Shown: piece by piece, positions 1 through 7,505 of the stretch
How positions within the stretch are numbered: the first letter of the stretch is position 1
Layout of the letters: every line of letters starts with the position of its first letter
NCBI GenBank assembly: GCA_964635265.1
Contig: CAZWNV010000070.1
Span: forward strand, 1-14,081
Origin: M55B175 sp964635265
GTDB taxonomy: Bacteria; Desulfobacterota; Desulfobacteria; Desulfobacterales; Desulfosalsimonadaceae
DNA length: 14,081 bases
Direction of reading: 5' to 3'
Program-made: the position numbers and the translations under genes
Notes under the pieces: generated by a model
Seen by the model: only the letters and a program-made list of their open reading frames with translations
Databases searched by the model: none
What the model was told of the DNA's origin: nothing

Positions 1-240
1 GGCTGTTTCCACCGTGTTGTTGGCGGTGTATGGGGTAGTTGGGTCGTTGACATCACTGTCAATTGCAGAGTTGGAAGGAGGCGGGACGGTACCGGAGAAG
101 GTGTATGCCTCCGGCCCGTCGTCGCCGCCGCCCCCGCCGCCGCAGCCGTGGGCGGAAATGAGGAGCAGGAAAACGGCCGCCATGGAAAGAGAACGGACTG
201 GCCTTCCCATCCTGACGGGGACTTTGCAAAATCGGTTCAT
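1..240 (-). CDS. Partial lipoprotein, N-terminal part only (gene runs off left edge)
   Basis: Reading leftward from ATG at 240, 80 codons are visible before the window ends. The N-terminus has basic residues (R3, K6, R10, R13, R16), a hydrophobic stretch (AAVFLLLISA) and then Ala-His-Gly-Cys, an imperfect lipobox. A run of five glycines and two aspartates follows, a common tether after a lipidated cysteine, so the protein is probably exported and membrane-anchored. The visible mature part (YTFSGTVPPPSNSAIDSDVN and on through DPTTPYTANNT) resembles the start of secreted proteins and S8-type peptidases that carry pre-peptidase-like domains in marine and anaerobic bacteria; that is from memory, and no catalytic domain is visible. 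The start at 240 is preferred over the in-frame ATG at 210 because AAAAGGAT lies six bases upstream. It sits 63 bases after the preceding CCG-domain gene and may be a separate unit. Confidence 0.7.
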   Translation of the reverse strand, partial: MNRFCKVPVRMGRPVRSLSMAAVFLLLISAHGCGGGGGGDDGPEAYTFSGTVPPPSNSAIDSDVNDPTTPYTANNTVETA

Positions 241-303
241 CGCGGGATCCTTTTTTTCCGAATTCCGGGTTCGGTTCCGATCCTACACCAATTTACCAGG
301 AGA

Positions 304-1665
304 TCAAAGGGGGAGCTTATCCCTCCCGGCAGCAACAGGGCTTTCAGCCCGGGATTCCAGGGCCTCGGCATAGAGTTCCACCGGGTGGCGCACCTGGGTA
401 TGGCTGCCTGCGTGGGAGAGCAGATCCGTAATCTGCAGCATACAGGCCGGGCAGCCCGTGGCCACGACGTCCGCCCCGGATTCCTGGATGCGCAGCAGTT
501 TTTTCTGCCCGATTCTGCGGGACAGATCATAGTGCTCCAGGTTAAAGCTTCCGCCCATGCCGCAGCATCGGTCAGCTTCGCGCATTTCCACAAACTGCAG
601 GCCCTCCAGGGATTGGAGCAGTCTTCGGGGCTGCACATACACGCCGAGGGATTTCCTGAGATGACAGGGGTCGTGCCAGGTTACGGTTTTCTCCCCCGGA
701 GCCCCGGTTTCGGGCGGATCGAGGGCGAGCGTGTCTACCAGGAACTCGGTAATGTCCCGGGTTTTCCCGGACAGGGCGGCCACTTCTTTCTGAACGGCAT
801 CCGGCATATGGCCGCACATGAGAGGCCACAGTTTTTTGATCGTCGAAGTGCAGGTGGCGCAGGGGGTCAGCAAATAATCAAATGATGCGGCATCCAGCAG
901 GCGGAGGTTCTGCCGCAGCAGCTTCTCGAAGGTCTGCTGTTCGCCGGCGGCAAGAGCGGGCATACCGCAGCAGGGAACCTGCTCGGCAACGAACACGTCC
1001 ACCCGGTGATGGGCCAATACTTTCATGGCGGCGTCGGCCACCCGGGGCATCAACTTGTCCACCAGGCAGCCGGGATAAAATGCCACACGGAGCCGTGGAT
1101 CCGGCACGCTGCCGGAGTTGCCGCGCAAATTTTGATGCCACGGGCTGGAGGCAATCGGCGGATAATGCCGGTTGCCGATAAGCGGGGATATAAAGCGGCC
1201 GCAGGAGGAGTCCAGGCTCTCGTTTACCTTTTTGGAAAAGGGGCCCTGGAGCCGGCCCATCCATTGCAGAAGCCTGTCGAACCGTTCCGGGTTGGCGAGA
1301 AATCCCCGGAAAACCGTTTTTTTTAGCGGTGACAGGCCCAGATAGCCGGTGATGATGGTGCGGGCCTTCAGGAAGATGTTGAGGATCGGAACCCCGCTGG
1401 GGCAGGCGGCGGAGCAGGAGCCGCAGAGCAGACAGCGGTCCAGGCGCTTTTTGACCGCTTCCGGATCATCCAGGATCTTTTTGCTGAGGTTTTCCAACAG
1501 CACCAGCTTACCCCGGGCCACGTCTGTCTCCCGGCCGGTTTCCGCGTACAGGGGGCAGACGGCCTGGCACATGCCGCAGCGGGTACAGCAGACCATGTCT
1601 TCCTCGAGTTCGTTTAACAGGCGTACGAGTTCGCCAAGGTCCGCCATCGGGAAGTCTCCGGCCAT
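304..1665 (-). CDS. (Fe-S)-binding CCG-domain protein, GlcF/LutA/HdrD-like
   Basis: This 453-residue protein carries two N-terminal ferredoxin-type [4Fe-4S] motifs, C27-x2-C30-x2-C33-x3-C37-P and C78-x2-C81-x2-C84-x3-C88-P, followed by two CCG (DUF3400/cysteine-rich) domains. The first contains PGCLVDK...PCCGMP and the second DPCHLRK...RCCGMGG...GCPAC. The layout and length fit the iron-sulfur subunits of glycolate oxidase (GlcF), lactate utilisation proteins and HdrD-like electron carriers, which pass electrons between a flavoprotein dehydrogenase and a quinone or thiol carrier. No GlcD-type FAD partner gene is adjacent, so the electron donor is unknown; the FadH-like flavoprotein in the same unit is a candidate by inference only. 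An alternative start at ATG 1647 (residue 7) has GGAG eight bases upstream and is better supported by its ribosome site, whereas 1665 has none. It lies 80 bases after the unrecognised 169-residue gene, in the same direction. Confidence 0.88.
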   Translation of the reverse strand: MAGDFPMADLGELVRLLNELEEDMVCCTRCGMCQAVCPLYAETGRETDVARGKLVLLENLSKKILDDPEAVKKRLDRCLLCGSCSAACPSGVPILNIFLKARTIITGYLGLSPLKKTVFRGFLANPERFDRLLQWMGRLQGPFSKKVNESLDSSCGRFISPLIGNRHYPPIASSPWHQNLRGNSGSVPDPRLRVAFYPGCLVDKLMPRVADAAMKVLAHHRVDVFVAEQVPCCGMPALAAGEQQTFEKLLRQNLRLLDAASFDYLLTPCATCTSTIKKLWPLMCGHMPDAVQKEVAALSGKTRDITEFLVDTLALDPPETGAPGEKTVTWHDPCHLRKSLGVYVQPRRLLQSLEGLQFVEMREADRCCGMGGSFNLEHYDLSRRIGQKKLLRIQESGADVVATGCPACMLQITDLLSHAGSHTQVRHPVELYAEALESRAESPVAAGRDKLPL

Positions 1666-1745
1666 TTTTTCCAGGTTGGGAACGCTGATTTCTTTGATAT
1701 TGTCCTAATATAACCGCTGCAATCCCATGAGTAAACCGCGCAGAT

Positions 1746-2255
1746 TCAGTCAGGACCGGGGTATGCAGGCAGTTCCGGCGGGACAAAAGCTTTTTCCACG
1801 ACCATGGAGGTATCCACGCCGGACGGCCGGAAGTCGGCCAAAATATCAATGGTATTGGCAAGCTGGGACTGCGGGCGGAAATCAAAATCCCCCAGGGATT
1901 GATAGAAACGGGCAAAAATTTCCGGCTGGGTCCGGACAAACACCTTGTGGTCGCCGGCGATCCCGTGAAAGCCGGCAAAATGATGGACAAGCAGGTAGAA
2001 GCAGGCGGCGGAGAAGTACTTGGTGTTTGGCTGCTTGTGGAGTTCCGGATAAAAGCGGATGATCTCGATGCGCCGGGCAAACCGGTTGCGGGAGAGCATC
2101 AGGTTCTGTGATATTTCCACGCAATGGGTCCTGTCTGTGAGCCAATACTCCATGCAGTCGCCGTCGGCCATGCAGCTTAAACAATAGCGCTCCAGCAGCA
2201 GGGGCAGTACCTGCTGCATGAATGCGGATGCCGGCTCCGGCAGGGAGTTCTTCAA
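1746..2255 (-). CDS. Unrecognised 169-residue protein, translationally coupled to acnB
   Basis: I do not recognise this family. The start codon is TTG at 2255-2253; its TG overlaps the acnB TGA stop in a TTGA arrangement, and GGGAGG (2266-2261, inside the last acnB codons) sits five bases upstream, so translational coupling is very likely. The protein is soluble, with no signal peptide or convincing membrane helix. A cysteine cluster (CLSCMADGDC, C-x2-C-x5-C) lies near residue 26. The middle (CVEISQNLMLSR) and later part (an amphipathic segment followed by IFARFYQSLGDFDF) faintly resemble GNAT-fold acyltransferases of the autoinducer-synthase/FeeM kind, which often have an E-[IV]-[SG]-R strand and a FYxxLGF segment. 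This is a weak hint and not an assignment. Its coupling to aconitase suggests a linked function or stoichiometry. Confidence 0.8.
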   Translation of the reverse strand: MKNSLPEPASAFMQQVLPLLLERYCLSCMADGDCMEYWLTDRTHCVEISQNLMLSRNRFARRIEIIRFYPELHKQPNTKYFSAACFYLLVHHFAGFHGIAGDHKVFVRTQPEIFARFYQSLGDFDFRPQSQLANTIDILADFRPSGVDTSMVVEKAFVPPELPAYPGPD

Positions 2256-4723
2256 GAGAGCCTCCCTTCTGTATGGGCCTTGTATTCAGCAGGGTCGGGG
2301 ATTTTTCCGAGAATGGCGCAGACTGCGGCAAGCGGGGCAGAACCGAGAAAGACAGAGGTGTTGTCCCCCAGCCGGTGGGGAAAATTGCGGGTGGAGGTGG
2401 AAAATACAGTGGTGCCTTCTGCTACACGGGCCTGGTTGCCCATGCAAAGCGAGCACCCCGGGGTCTCCATCCGTGCGCCCGAAGCCCCGAAAATGCTGTA
2501 ATAGCCTTCTTGTTTGAGTTGGCTGGCGTCTATTCGTGTGGCCGGGGCGACCCAGAGCCGCACGGGAAGGTCGGTATGGCCCTCCAGGATGGCCGCTGCC
2601 CGGCGATAGTGGTCAATGGCGGTCATGCAGGATCCGATGAAAACTTCCTGGATCGGTGTGCCGGCGACCTCGCTTAAACTCCGCACGTCGTCGGGATCGT
2701 TGGGGCAGGCAAGCAGGGGTTCGGTAATCGCATCCAGATTGACCCGGAGTTCCGCTGCATATTGCGCATCCGGGTCTGCCTGCAGAAGGGCGGGGCTGTC
2801 CAGCCATTGTTCCATCTGGTGAATGCGCCGCTCCAGGGTGCTGCTGTCCCCGTAGTTGTTGAGGACCAGCCAGTTGAGAAGGGCGATGTTGTCTTGCAGG
2901 AATGCAGCGATCCGCTCTGCATCAAGGGCTGCTGTTGCTGCCGCGGCCGATCGTTCCGCAGAGGAATTGGTCAGCTCATAGGCATCCTGCACGCTAAGGC
3001 CGGAGAGGCCCTCGAATTCGATAATCCTCCCGGAAAACACGTTTTGCTTTCCGGATTTTGCAACGGTGAGGAGCCCCTGGGTGATGGCATTCCGTGCCAC
3101 CGCATGAACCATGTCGCGGACGGTGATGCCGGGCAGACGGCGGCCCGTAAAGAGGACCCGGACGGATTCCGGCATATCCAGCGGCATGATGCCGAGAGCC
3201 GCGGCAAAAGCCACCAGACCGGATCCAGCGGGAAAGCTGATGCCTATGGGGAAACGGGTGTGGGAATCGCCGCCTGTGCCAACGGCGTCCGGAAGAACCA
3301 TGCGGTTTAACCAGGAGTGGATAATGCCGTCCCCCGGATACAGGGACACTCCGCCGCGGTTTTTAATGAATTCGTGCAGACTCTCCTGCATCTGCACGTC
3401 TACTTTTTTGGGATAGGCGGCTGTATGGCAGAAGGACTGCATGACAAGATCGGCATGGAATTTCAGGCAGGCCAGCTCGGAGAGTTCATCGCGGGTCATC
3501 GGCCCTGTCGTGTCCTGACTGCCCACGGTGGATATCCGCGGTTCACAGTAGGTGCCGGGCCGCACCCCGTTTTTGCCGCAGGCCCGGCCGACCATTTTCT
3601 GGGCAAGCGAGAAGCCCGTGCCCGGATCCCGGGGTTCGGCAGGCTGCCGAAAGGCCTCCGAGGGAGCCTGTCCAAGCGTTTTTCGGGTTTTGTTGGTCAG
3701 GGTGCGGCCGATTATCAGGGGGATCCGTCCCCCCGCCCGGACCTCGTCAAGGAGCATGGTGGTTTTCAGGGAGAAGTGCGCAACGGTTTCCCCTGTCTGC
3801 TTGCTGCGGATTGTTCCTTCATAGGGCCGGATCTCGATGACATCCCCGTGGGCCAGCCCTGATGTGTCGCATTCAATGGGGAGGGCCCCTGCATCTTCCA
3901 GGGAGTTGAAGAATATCGGGGCGATTTTACCGCCCAGCACCACTCCGCCGCGCCGCTTGTTGGGGATGTAGGGGATGTCCTCCCCGATATGCCAGATAAG
4001 GGAGTTGGCCGCGGATTTCCGCGAAGATCCGGTGCCCACCACATCACCGGCGAAAGCCAGGGGGAGGCCTTTTTGCTTGAGTTCCCGGATGGCCTCCATG
4101 GGCCGCTCCGTGCGATGCTTGAGCATGCTCAGCGCATGAAGCGGAATGTCCGGCCGGCTCCAGGCCTCGCCTGCGGGGGAGAGATCGTCGGTGTTGACCT
4201 CGCCGTCCACTTTAAACACCGCAAGGGTGATTGATTCCGGAACAGGCTCCTTTCTGGCAAACCACAAGGCTTGCGCCCAGCCGTCAATCACCTGTTTGGC
4301 ATGGGGGTTGCGATCCGCCTTGGCATATATCTTGTCAAAAGCATCAAATATCAGGATGGTCTCGGAAAGCGCCTTGGCCGCATCCGGCGCCAGTTTGGCA
4401 TCCCCCAGGAGTTTGATCAGCGGATCAATATTGTAGCCGCCGCCCATGGTTCCCAGCCAAAAGACGGCCGTCTGCGGCGATACAAGCGGGGATTTGATTT
4501 CATGGCGGGCAATGCGGAAAAGAAACTCCGCTTTTGCCTTGGCGGCCGGGTCCACGCCTGCAGGCACCCGGCTGCTGATCAATTCCACCAGCAGTCCCGT
4601 ATCGCGTTCTCCCGGGGATACGAGAAGTTCGGTGAGTGCCTCCACCTGTTCTTTATTGAGCGCCCTGGGCGGTATGCCCAGGGCCTCGCGCTCTGCTTTG
4701 TGTTCCAGGTAGGAATCGAGCAT
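2252..4723 (-). CDS. acnB: Aconitate hydratase B (AcnB; possible 2-methylisocitrate dehydratase)
   Basis: The 823-residue product matches E. coli-type AcnB along its whole length. The order is N-terminal HEAT-like domain (about 1-160), swivelling domain (about 165-365, with NTDDLSPAGEAWSRPDIPLH and GTGSSRKSAAN), then the [4Fe-4S] catalytic domains (GSQDTTGPMTRDEL, QSFCHTAAYPK, GTGGDSHTRFPIGISFPAG). The cluster ligands are C699 (GSCMT) and C757 and C760 (PGCSLCMGN). AcnB interconverts citrate, cis-aconitate and isocitrate, and in many bacteria also hydrates 2-methylaconitate in the methylcitrate cycle. The C-terminus stops after a PDPAEYKAHTEG segment and lacks roughly 40 residues of tail found in E. 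coli; all active-site segments remain. The ATG at 4723 begins MLDSYLEH, aligning with the E. coli start, although GGAAGGGG is a rather distant 11 bases upstream. It follows the flavoprotein gene by 31 bases. Confidence 0.97.
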   Translation of the reverse strand: MLDSYLEHKAEREALGIPPRALNKEQVEALTELLVSPGERDTGLLVELISSRVPAGVDPAAKAKAEFLFRIARHEIKSPLVSPQTAVFWLGTMGGGYNIDPLIKLLGDAKLAPDAAKALSETILIFDAFDKIYAKADRNPHAKQVIDGWAQALWFARKEPVPESITLAVFKVDGEVNTDDLSPAGEAWSRPDIPLHALSMLKHRTERPMEAIRELKQKGLPLAFAGDVVGTGSSRKSAANSLIWHIGEDIPYIPNKRRGGVVLGGKIAPIFFNSLEDAGALPIECDTSGLAHGDVIEIRPYEGTIRSKQTGETVAHFSLKTTMLLDEVRAGGRIPLIIGRTLTNKTRKTLGQAPSEAFRQPAEPRDPGTGFSLAQKMVGRACGKNGVRPGTYCEPRISTVGSQDTTGPMTRDELSELACLKFHADLVMQSFCHTAAYPKKVDVQMQESLHEFIKNRGGVSLYPGDGIIHSWLNRMVLPDAVGTGGDSHTRFPIGISFPAGSGLVAFAAALGIMPLDMPESVRVLFTGRRLPGITVRDMVHAVARNAITQGLLTVAKSGKQNVFSGRIIEFEGLSGLSVQDAYELTNSSAERSAAAATAALDAERIAAFLQDNIALLNWLVLNNYGDSSTLERRIHQMEQWLDSPALLQADPDAQYAAELRVNLDAITEPLLACPNDPDDVRSLSEVAGTPIQEVFIGSCMTAIDHYRRAAAILEGHTDLPVRLWVAPATRIDASQLKQEGYYSIFGASGARMETPGCSLCMGNQARVAEGTTVFSTSTRNFPHRLGDNTSVFLGSAPLAAVCAILGKIPDPAEYKAHTEGRLS

Positions 4724-4754
4724 GGAGTATGGGTCCCCTTCCGATATCGGTTGC

Positions 4755-6758
4755 TTAAATGTTTATCCCGGCCCGGTATCCCTGATGTACGGCATCAAAT
4801 GCCATTCCGATGTCCGCGGCATCCCCGGCGAGGGTGCAGGCAATACCCCTGGATTCGATTGCCTGCTGCAGGTCGTTATTGGATCGCGCGCCTGCCGCAA
4901 GCACCACCGTATCGGCATGCAGATCTTGGGGGCCGTTTCCGGTGTCCACGCGGATGCCTTCCGGGATGATTTCAAGGGCCCTGGTTTGGGCCAGGCTTTT
5001 CACGCTGTAACGGGAGGCGTCCTGGAGCATGCTCCAGCGGGTGGTTTTGCCGAAATCCTTGCCGATTTTCTCCAGCATCTCAATTACCGTTACCTCCTTG
5101 GTGCCCCGGGTGGCCATGTCGTAGAGTGCTTCCGGATCTTCTGCCCTGTTGATCAGCAGAAACTTCAGGGTCTCGCCGGTGAGGGTCCCCTTTTCGGCAA
5201 GGAACAGCGCGGTTTCCACGCCGACGGAGCCCCCGCCGACCACGACCACCCGCCGGCCGGCATAAACCTTTCCGGCAAGCACGTCCCAGGCCTGTACCAC
5301 GTGCTGCTGCTCGATCCCTGCAACAGGCGGCGCCATGGGAACCGCCCCGGTGGCCAGCACAATGTGGTCCGGCTTTTCCTTGTCTATCAGGGAATCATTT
5401 ACGGCGGTATTGGTGCAGATGCGGACGTTTCGGAGGCGCACCTGGGTTTCCAGGTCCCTTGCAAGCCGGGCAAACTCCGCGCGGCCCGGCGGTGCCGCGG
5501 CCAGGTAAAGCTGGCCGCCGAGGCGGTCTGTTTTTTCGTATAACACCACCTCATGGCCCCGGTCGGAGGCGGCAATTGCCGCATTCATGCCGGCCGCGCC
5601 GCCGCCGATGATCATGACCTTCCTGGGGCTGGCCGCCTTTTCCCCGGTCATGTCGCATTCATGGCCGGCTATGGGGTTGCAGAGGCATTCCACGTGTTTT
5701 AGCCGGAACAGATTGTCAAAGCAGCCCTGGGCGCAGGCGACGCAGTGCAGGATCTCTTTTTCCCGGCCCGTGCGGGACTTTTCGGGAAGGTCCGGGTCCG
5801 CAATCAGGCTGCGTCCCATGGCGGCCATATCGCACATATCATCGGCGATCATTTCCCGTGCGGTTTCGGGGTCATTGATCCGGTGACTGGCAATGACCGG
5901 AACATCCACCACCTCTTTGATCCCCCGGGAGAGGTAGCCGAAAGCCCCCCTGGGAACGGCCGTCTGGATCTGGGGAACGCGGGCCTCGTGCCAGCCTACA
6001 TTAATACAGAGTGCGTCCACACCTGCCTGTTCGACCAGAGTTTTTGCGTATTCCCGCAGCTCTTCACGGCCTTGGCCGCCTTCCATGAAATCGTTTCCGT
6101 TCATCCGCACAATCACGGGGAACTCCGCACCCACTGTTTTCCGGATGGCCTGCATGACCTCGACGCCGAAGCGCATGCGGTTTTCCAGGGTGCCGCCGTA
6201 TTCATCCGTGCGCTGGTTGGTAAGCGGAGACAAAAATTCGGAAATCAGGTAGCCCGTGCCGCTCAAGACCTCGACCGCGTCAAATCCCGCCTGCTGGACG
6301 CGGCCTGCGGCTGCTGCGAAATTGTCTATGATTTCATGGATTTCTTCCCCGGAAAGCTCGCGGGGCGTTTCCCTGGTCATCCGCGAGGCAATGGGGGAGG
6401 GCGCCACCGGCTGCCTGCCGTCCAGAAAAAAGGAGAAGTTGTAGCGTCCCGCATGGTTGAGCTGCACGCAGGATCGCGCGCCGTTATTTTTGATCGCATC
6501 GGCCAGGCGCGTCAGCCCGGGGATGAATTCATCCTTGTGAGCCCCGATGTTCATCGAGTTGCCGGAGAGCTCATCCACGGTGGCATATCCCACCGTAATC
6601 ATGCCGGCCCCGCCGCGGGCGCGTCTTTCGTAGAAAGCAAGGAGCTGCCCGGTTACTTCGAATTCTCTGGCCATGTTCATGTGCATGGCCGGCATGTAGA
6701 TGCGGTTTTTGACATCCAGCCGGTTGATGGTGATGGGCTGGTGCAGCGGATCTTGCAT
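4755..6758 (-). CDS. FadH-like NADH:flavin oxidoreductase (2,4-dienoyl-CoA / enoate reductase family)
   Basis: The 667-residue protein has the full architecture of E. coli FadH (672 residues): an N-terminal Old Yellow Enzyme TIM barrel binding FMN (about 1-330), a [4Fe-4S] motif C339-x2-C342-x3-C346-x11-C358, and C-terminal FAD and NAD(P) Rossmann domains (IIGGGAAG at 383-390, VVGGGSVG at 506-513). The equivalents of the FadH catalytic Tyr166 and His252 are present as Y170 (SGTGYLISEFL) and H257 (GWHEARVPQI). The family reduces C=C bonds conjugated to a thioester or carboxylate with NAD(P)H, passing electrons through FAD, the cluster and FMN. The true substrate cannot be read from sequence; dienoyl-CoA, 2-enoate and bile-acid-type substrates all occur in relatives. 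The start at 6758 has GGGGG five bases upstream and matches family N-termini; an in-frame ATG at 6824 has no ribosome site. It is encoded between the ferredoxin-domain gene and acnB. Confidence 0.93.
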   Translation of the reverse strand: MQDPLHQPITINRLDVKNRIYMPAMHMNMAREFEVTGQLLAFYERRARGGAGMITVGYATVDELSGNSMNIGAHKDEFIPGLTRLADAIKNNGARSCVQLNHAGRYNFSFFLDGRQPVAPSPIASRMTRETPRELSGEEIHEIIDNFAAAAGRVQQAGFDAVEVLSGTGYLISEFLSPLTNQRTDEYGGTLENRMRFGVEVMQAIRKTVGAEFPVIVRMNGNDFMEGGQGREELREYAKTLVEQAGVDALCINVGWHEARVPQIQTAVPRGAFGYLSRGIKEVVDVPVIASHRINDPETAREMIADDMCDMAAMGRSLIADPDLPEKSRTGREKEILHCVACAQGCFDNLFRLKHVECLCNPIAGHECDMTGEKAASPRKVMIIGGGAAGMNAAIAASDRGHEVVLYEKTDRLGGQLYLAAAPPGRAEFARLARDLETQVRLRNVRICTNTAVNDSLIDKEKPDHIVLATGAVPMAPPVAGIEQQHVVQAWDVLAGKVYAGRRVVVVGGGSVGVETALFLAEKGTLTGETLKFLLINRAEDPEALYDMATRGTKEVTVIEMLEKIGKDFGKTTRWSMLQDASRYSVKSLAQTRALEIIPEGIRVDTGNGPQDLHADTVVLAAGARSNNDLQQAIESRGIACTLAGDAADIGMAFDAVHQGYRAGINI

Positions 6759-6840
6759 GGTATCCCCCTGTTGGATTGGTTGGTTGAAACTGTAAAAATT
6801 TGCGTAAGCTGAAAATGGTGTCAAGAAAAAACTTGATGAG

Positions 6841-6862
6841 CCCGGAAAAAGCTATGTCCGGG
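6841..6862 (-). other. Inverted repeat at the end of the ferredoxin-domain gene
   Basis: On the minus strand CCCGGA, ten bases, then TCCGGG form a 6-bp stem that spans the TAG stop of the ferredoxin-domain gene. A T6 tract follows nine bases later at 6831-6826, itself forming the loop of a small TCAAG/CTTGA hairpin (6836-6821). The T tract is too far from the main stem for a canonical intrinsic terminator, so attenuation or RNA processing is only a possibility. Confidence 0.3.
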
Positions 6863-7469
6863 GTGTCAGCTGCATTGCTCCGCTCGGGCAGACGGCGGCG
6901 CACAGGCCGCAGCCGATGCAGCGCTCCGGGCGCACGAAAGCCGTATTGCCGCTATTGATTTCGATAGCCGCCATCTGGCAGCGCTCCAGGCAGGCCTCGC
7001 AGGCCGTGCAGAGGGATGCCTCCACCCTTGCGACATAGGTGGCCGAGACCATCCCGGCCGGCCGGGGCTGGTCCTTCAGGGCTGCCAGTACGTCACACCA
7101 GGCAATATGGCAGTTGCACATGCCGCCCGGATTCCTGGAAGTCGCCGGCTGGATAACAAGCCCCGCTTCATGGGCGCTTTTCAGGATGGCAATGGCTTCC
7201 TCCGCATCGATCTCCCGGCCCATTTGATGCTCGATATAATAGCGGCCCATGGTGCCGAACAGGAAGCAGACTTCCCCGGGGATTTTGGCGGTGTCTCTGG
7301 CAGGCGGTTTTTCCTTGCGGCAGGCGCACTCGGCGACCACGATGGGATGGCTGTTCCGGAGCATCCCGCACGCCTCTTCAAAAACGGCCACATGCTGGGT
7401 GACATCAATGGCCCGGCCTATACGGATGGTCCTGCCGGGTGCTTCCTCCTTATCGTTCATGATTCCCAT
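6852..7469 (-). CDS. Double [4Fe-4S] ferredoxin-domain protein, N-terminally short
   Basis: This 205-residue protein ends in two classical [4Fe-4S] motifs: C154-x2-C157-x2-C160-x3-C164 and C184-x2-C187-x2-C190-x3-C194-P. Before them are segments typical of a larger family of 4Fe-4S proteins from anaerobes: a VAECACRKEK segment (C48, C50), a CFLFGTMGRYYIEHQMGREI segment, and a cysteine-containing stretch GGMCNCHIAWC (C118, C120, C125). From memory, family members are usually about 330-370 residues and have an N-terminal winged-helix-like region that is absent here; the protein begins close to the strand preceding VAECAC. An electron-carrier role, perhaps for the adjacent FadH-like flavoprotein, is inferred from position. 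GAGGG lies only three bases before the ATG at 7469, and ATG 7460 is an alternative start. It follows tetR by 36 bases. Confidence 0.87.
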   Translation of the reverse strand: MGIMNDKEEAPGRTIRIGRAIDVTQHVAVFEEACGMLRNSHPIVVAECACRKEKPPARDTAKIPGEVCFLFGTMGRYYIEHQMGREIDAEEAIAILKSAHEAGLVIQPATSRNPGGMCNCHIAWCDVLAALKDQPRPAGMVSATYVARVEASLCTACEACLERCQMAAIEINSGNTAFVRPERCIGCGLCAAVCPSGAMQLTPRT

Positions 7470-7505
7470 ATTCCCTCGTGTTTTGTGGAACCGGCCCTGC
7501 GTGTC

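Noticed and set aside
252..280. CCGAA/TTCGG hairpin beside a run of T residues, considered as a terminator after the CCG-domain gene
   Set aside because: In the direction of transcription (minus) the run following the stem is A, not T, so it lacks terminator polarity.
5745..6812. 355-codon plus-strand open frame opposite the FadH-like gene
   Set aside because: The minus-strand gene has full-length family similarity with catalytic residues; the plus-strand frame has none.
6759..6824. Longer N-terminus for the FadH-like protein from ATG 6824
   Set aside because: It has no ribosome site and does not match family N-termini, while ATG 6758 has GGGGG at five bases.
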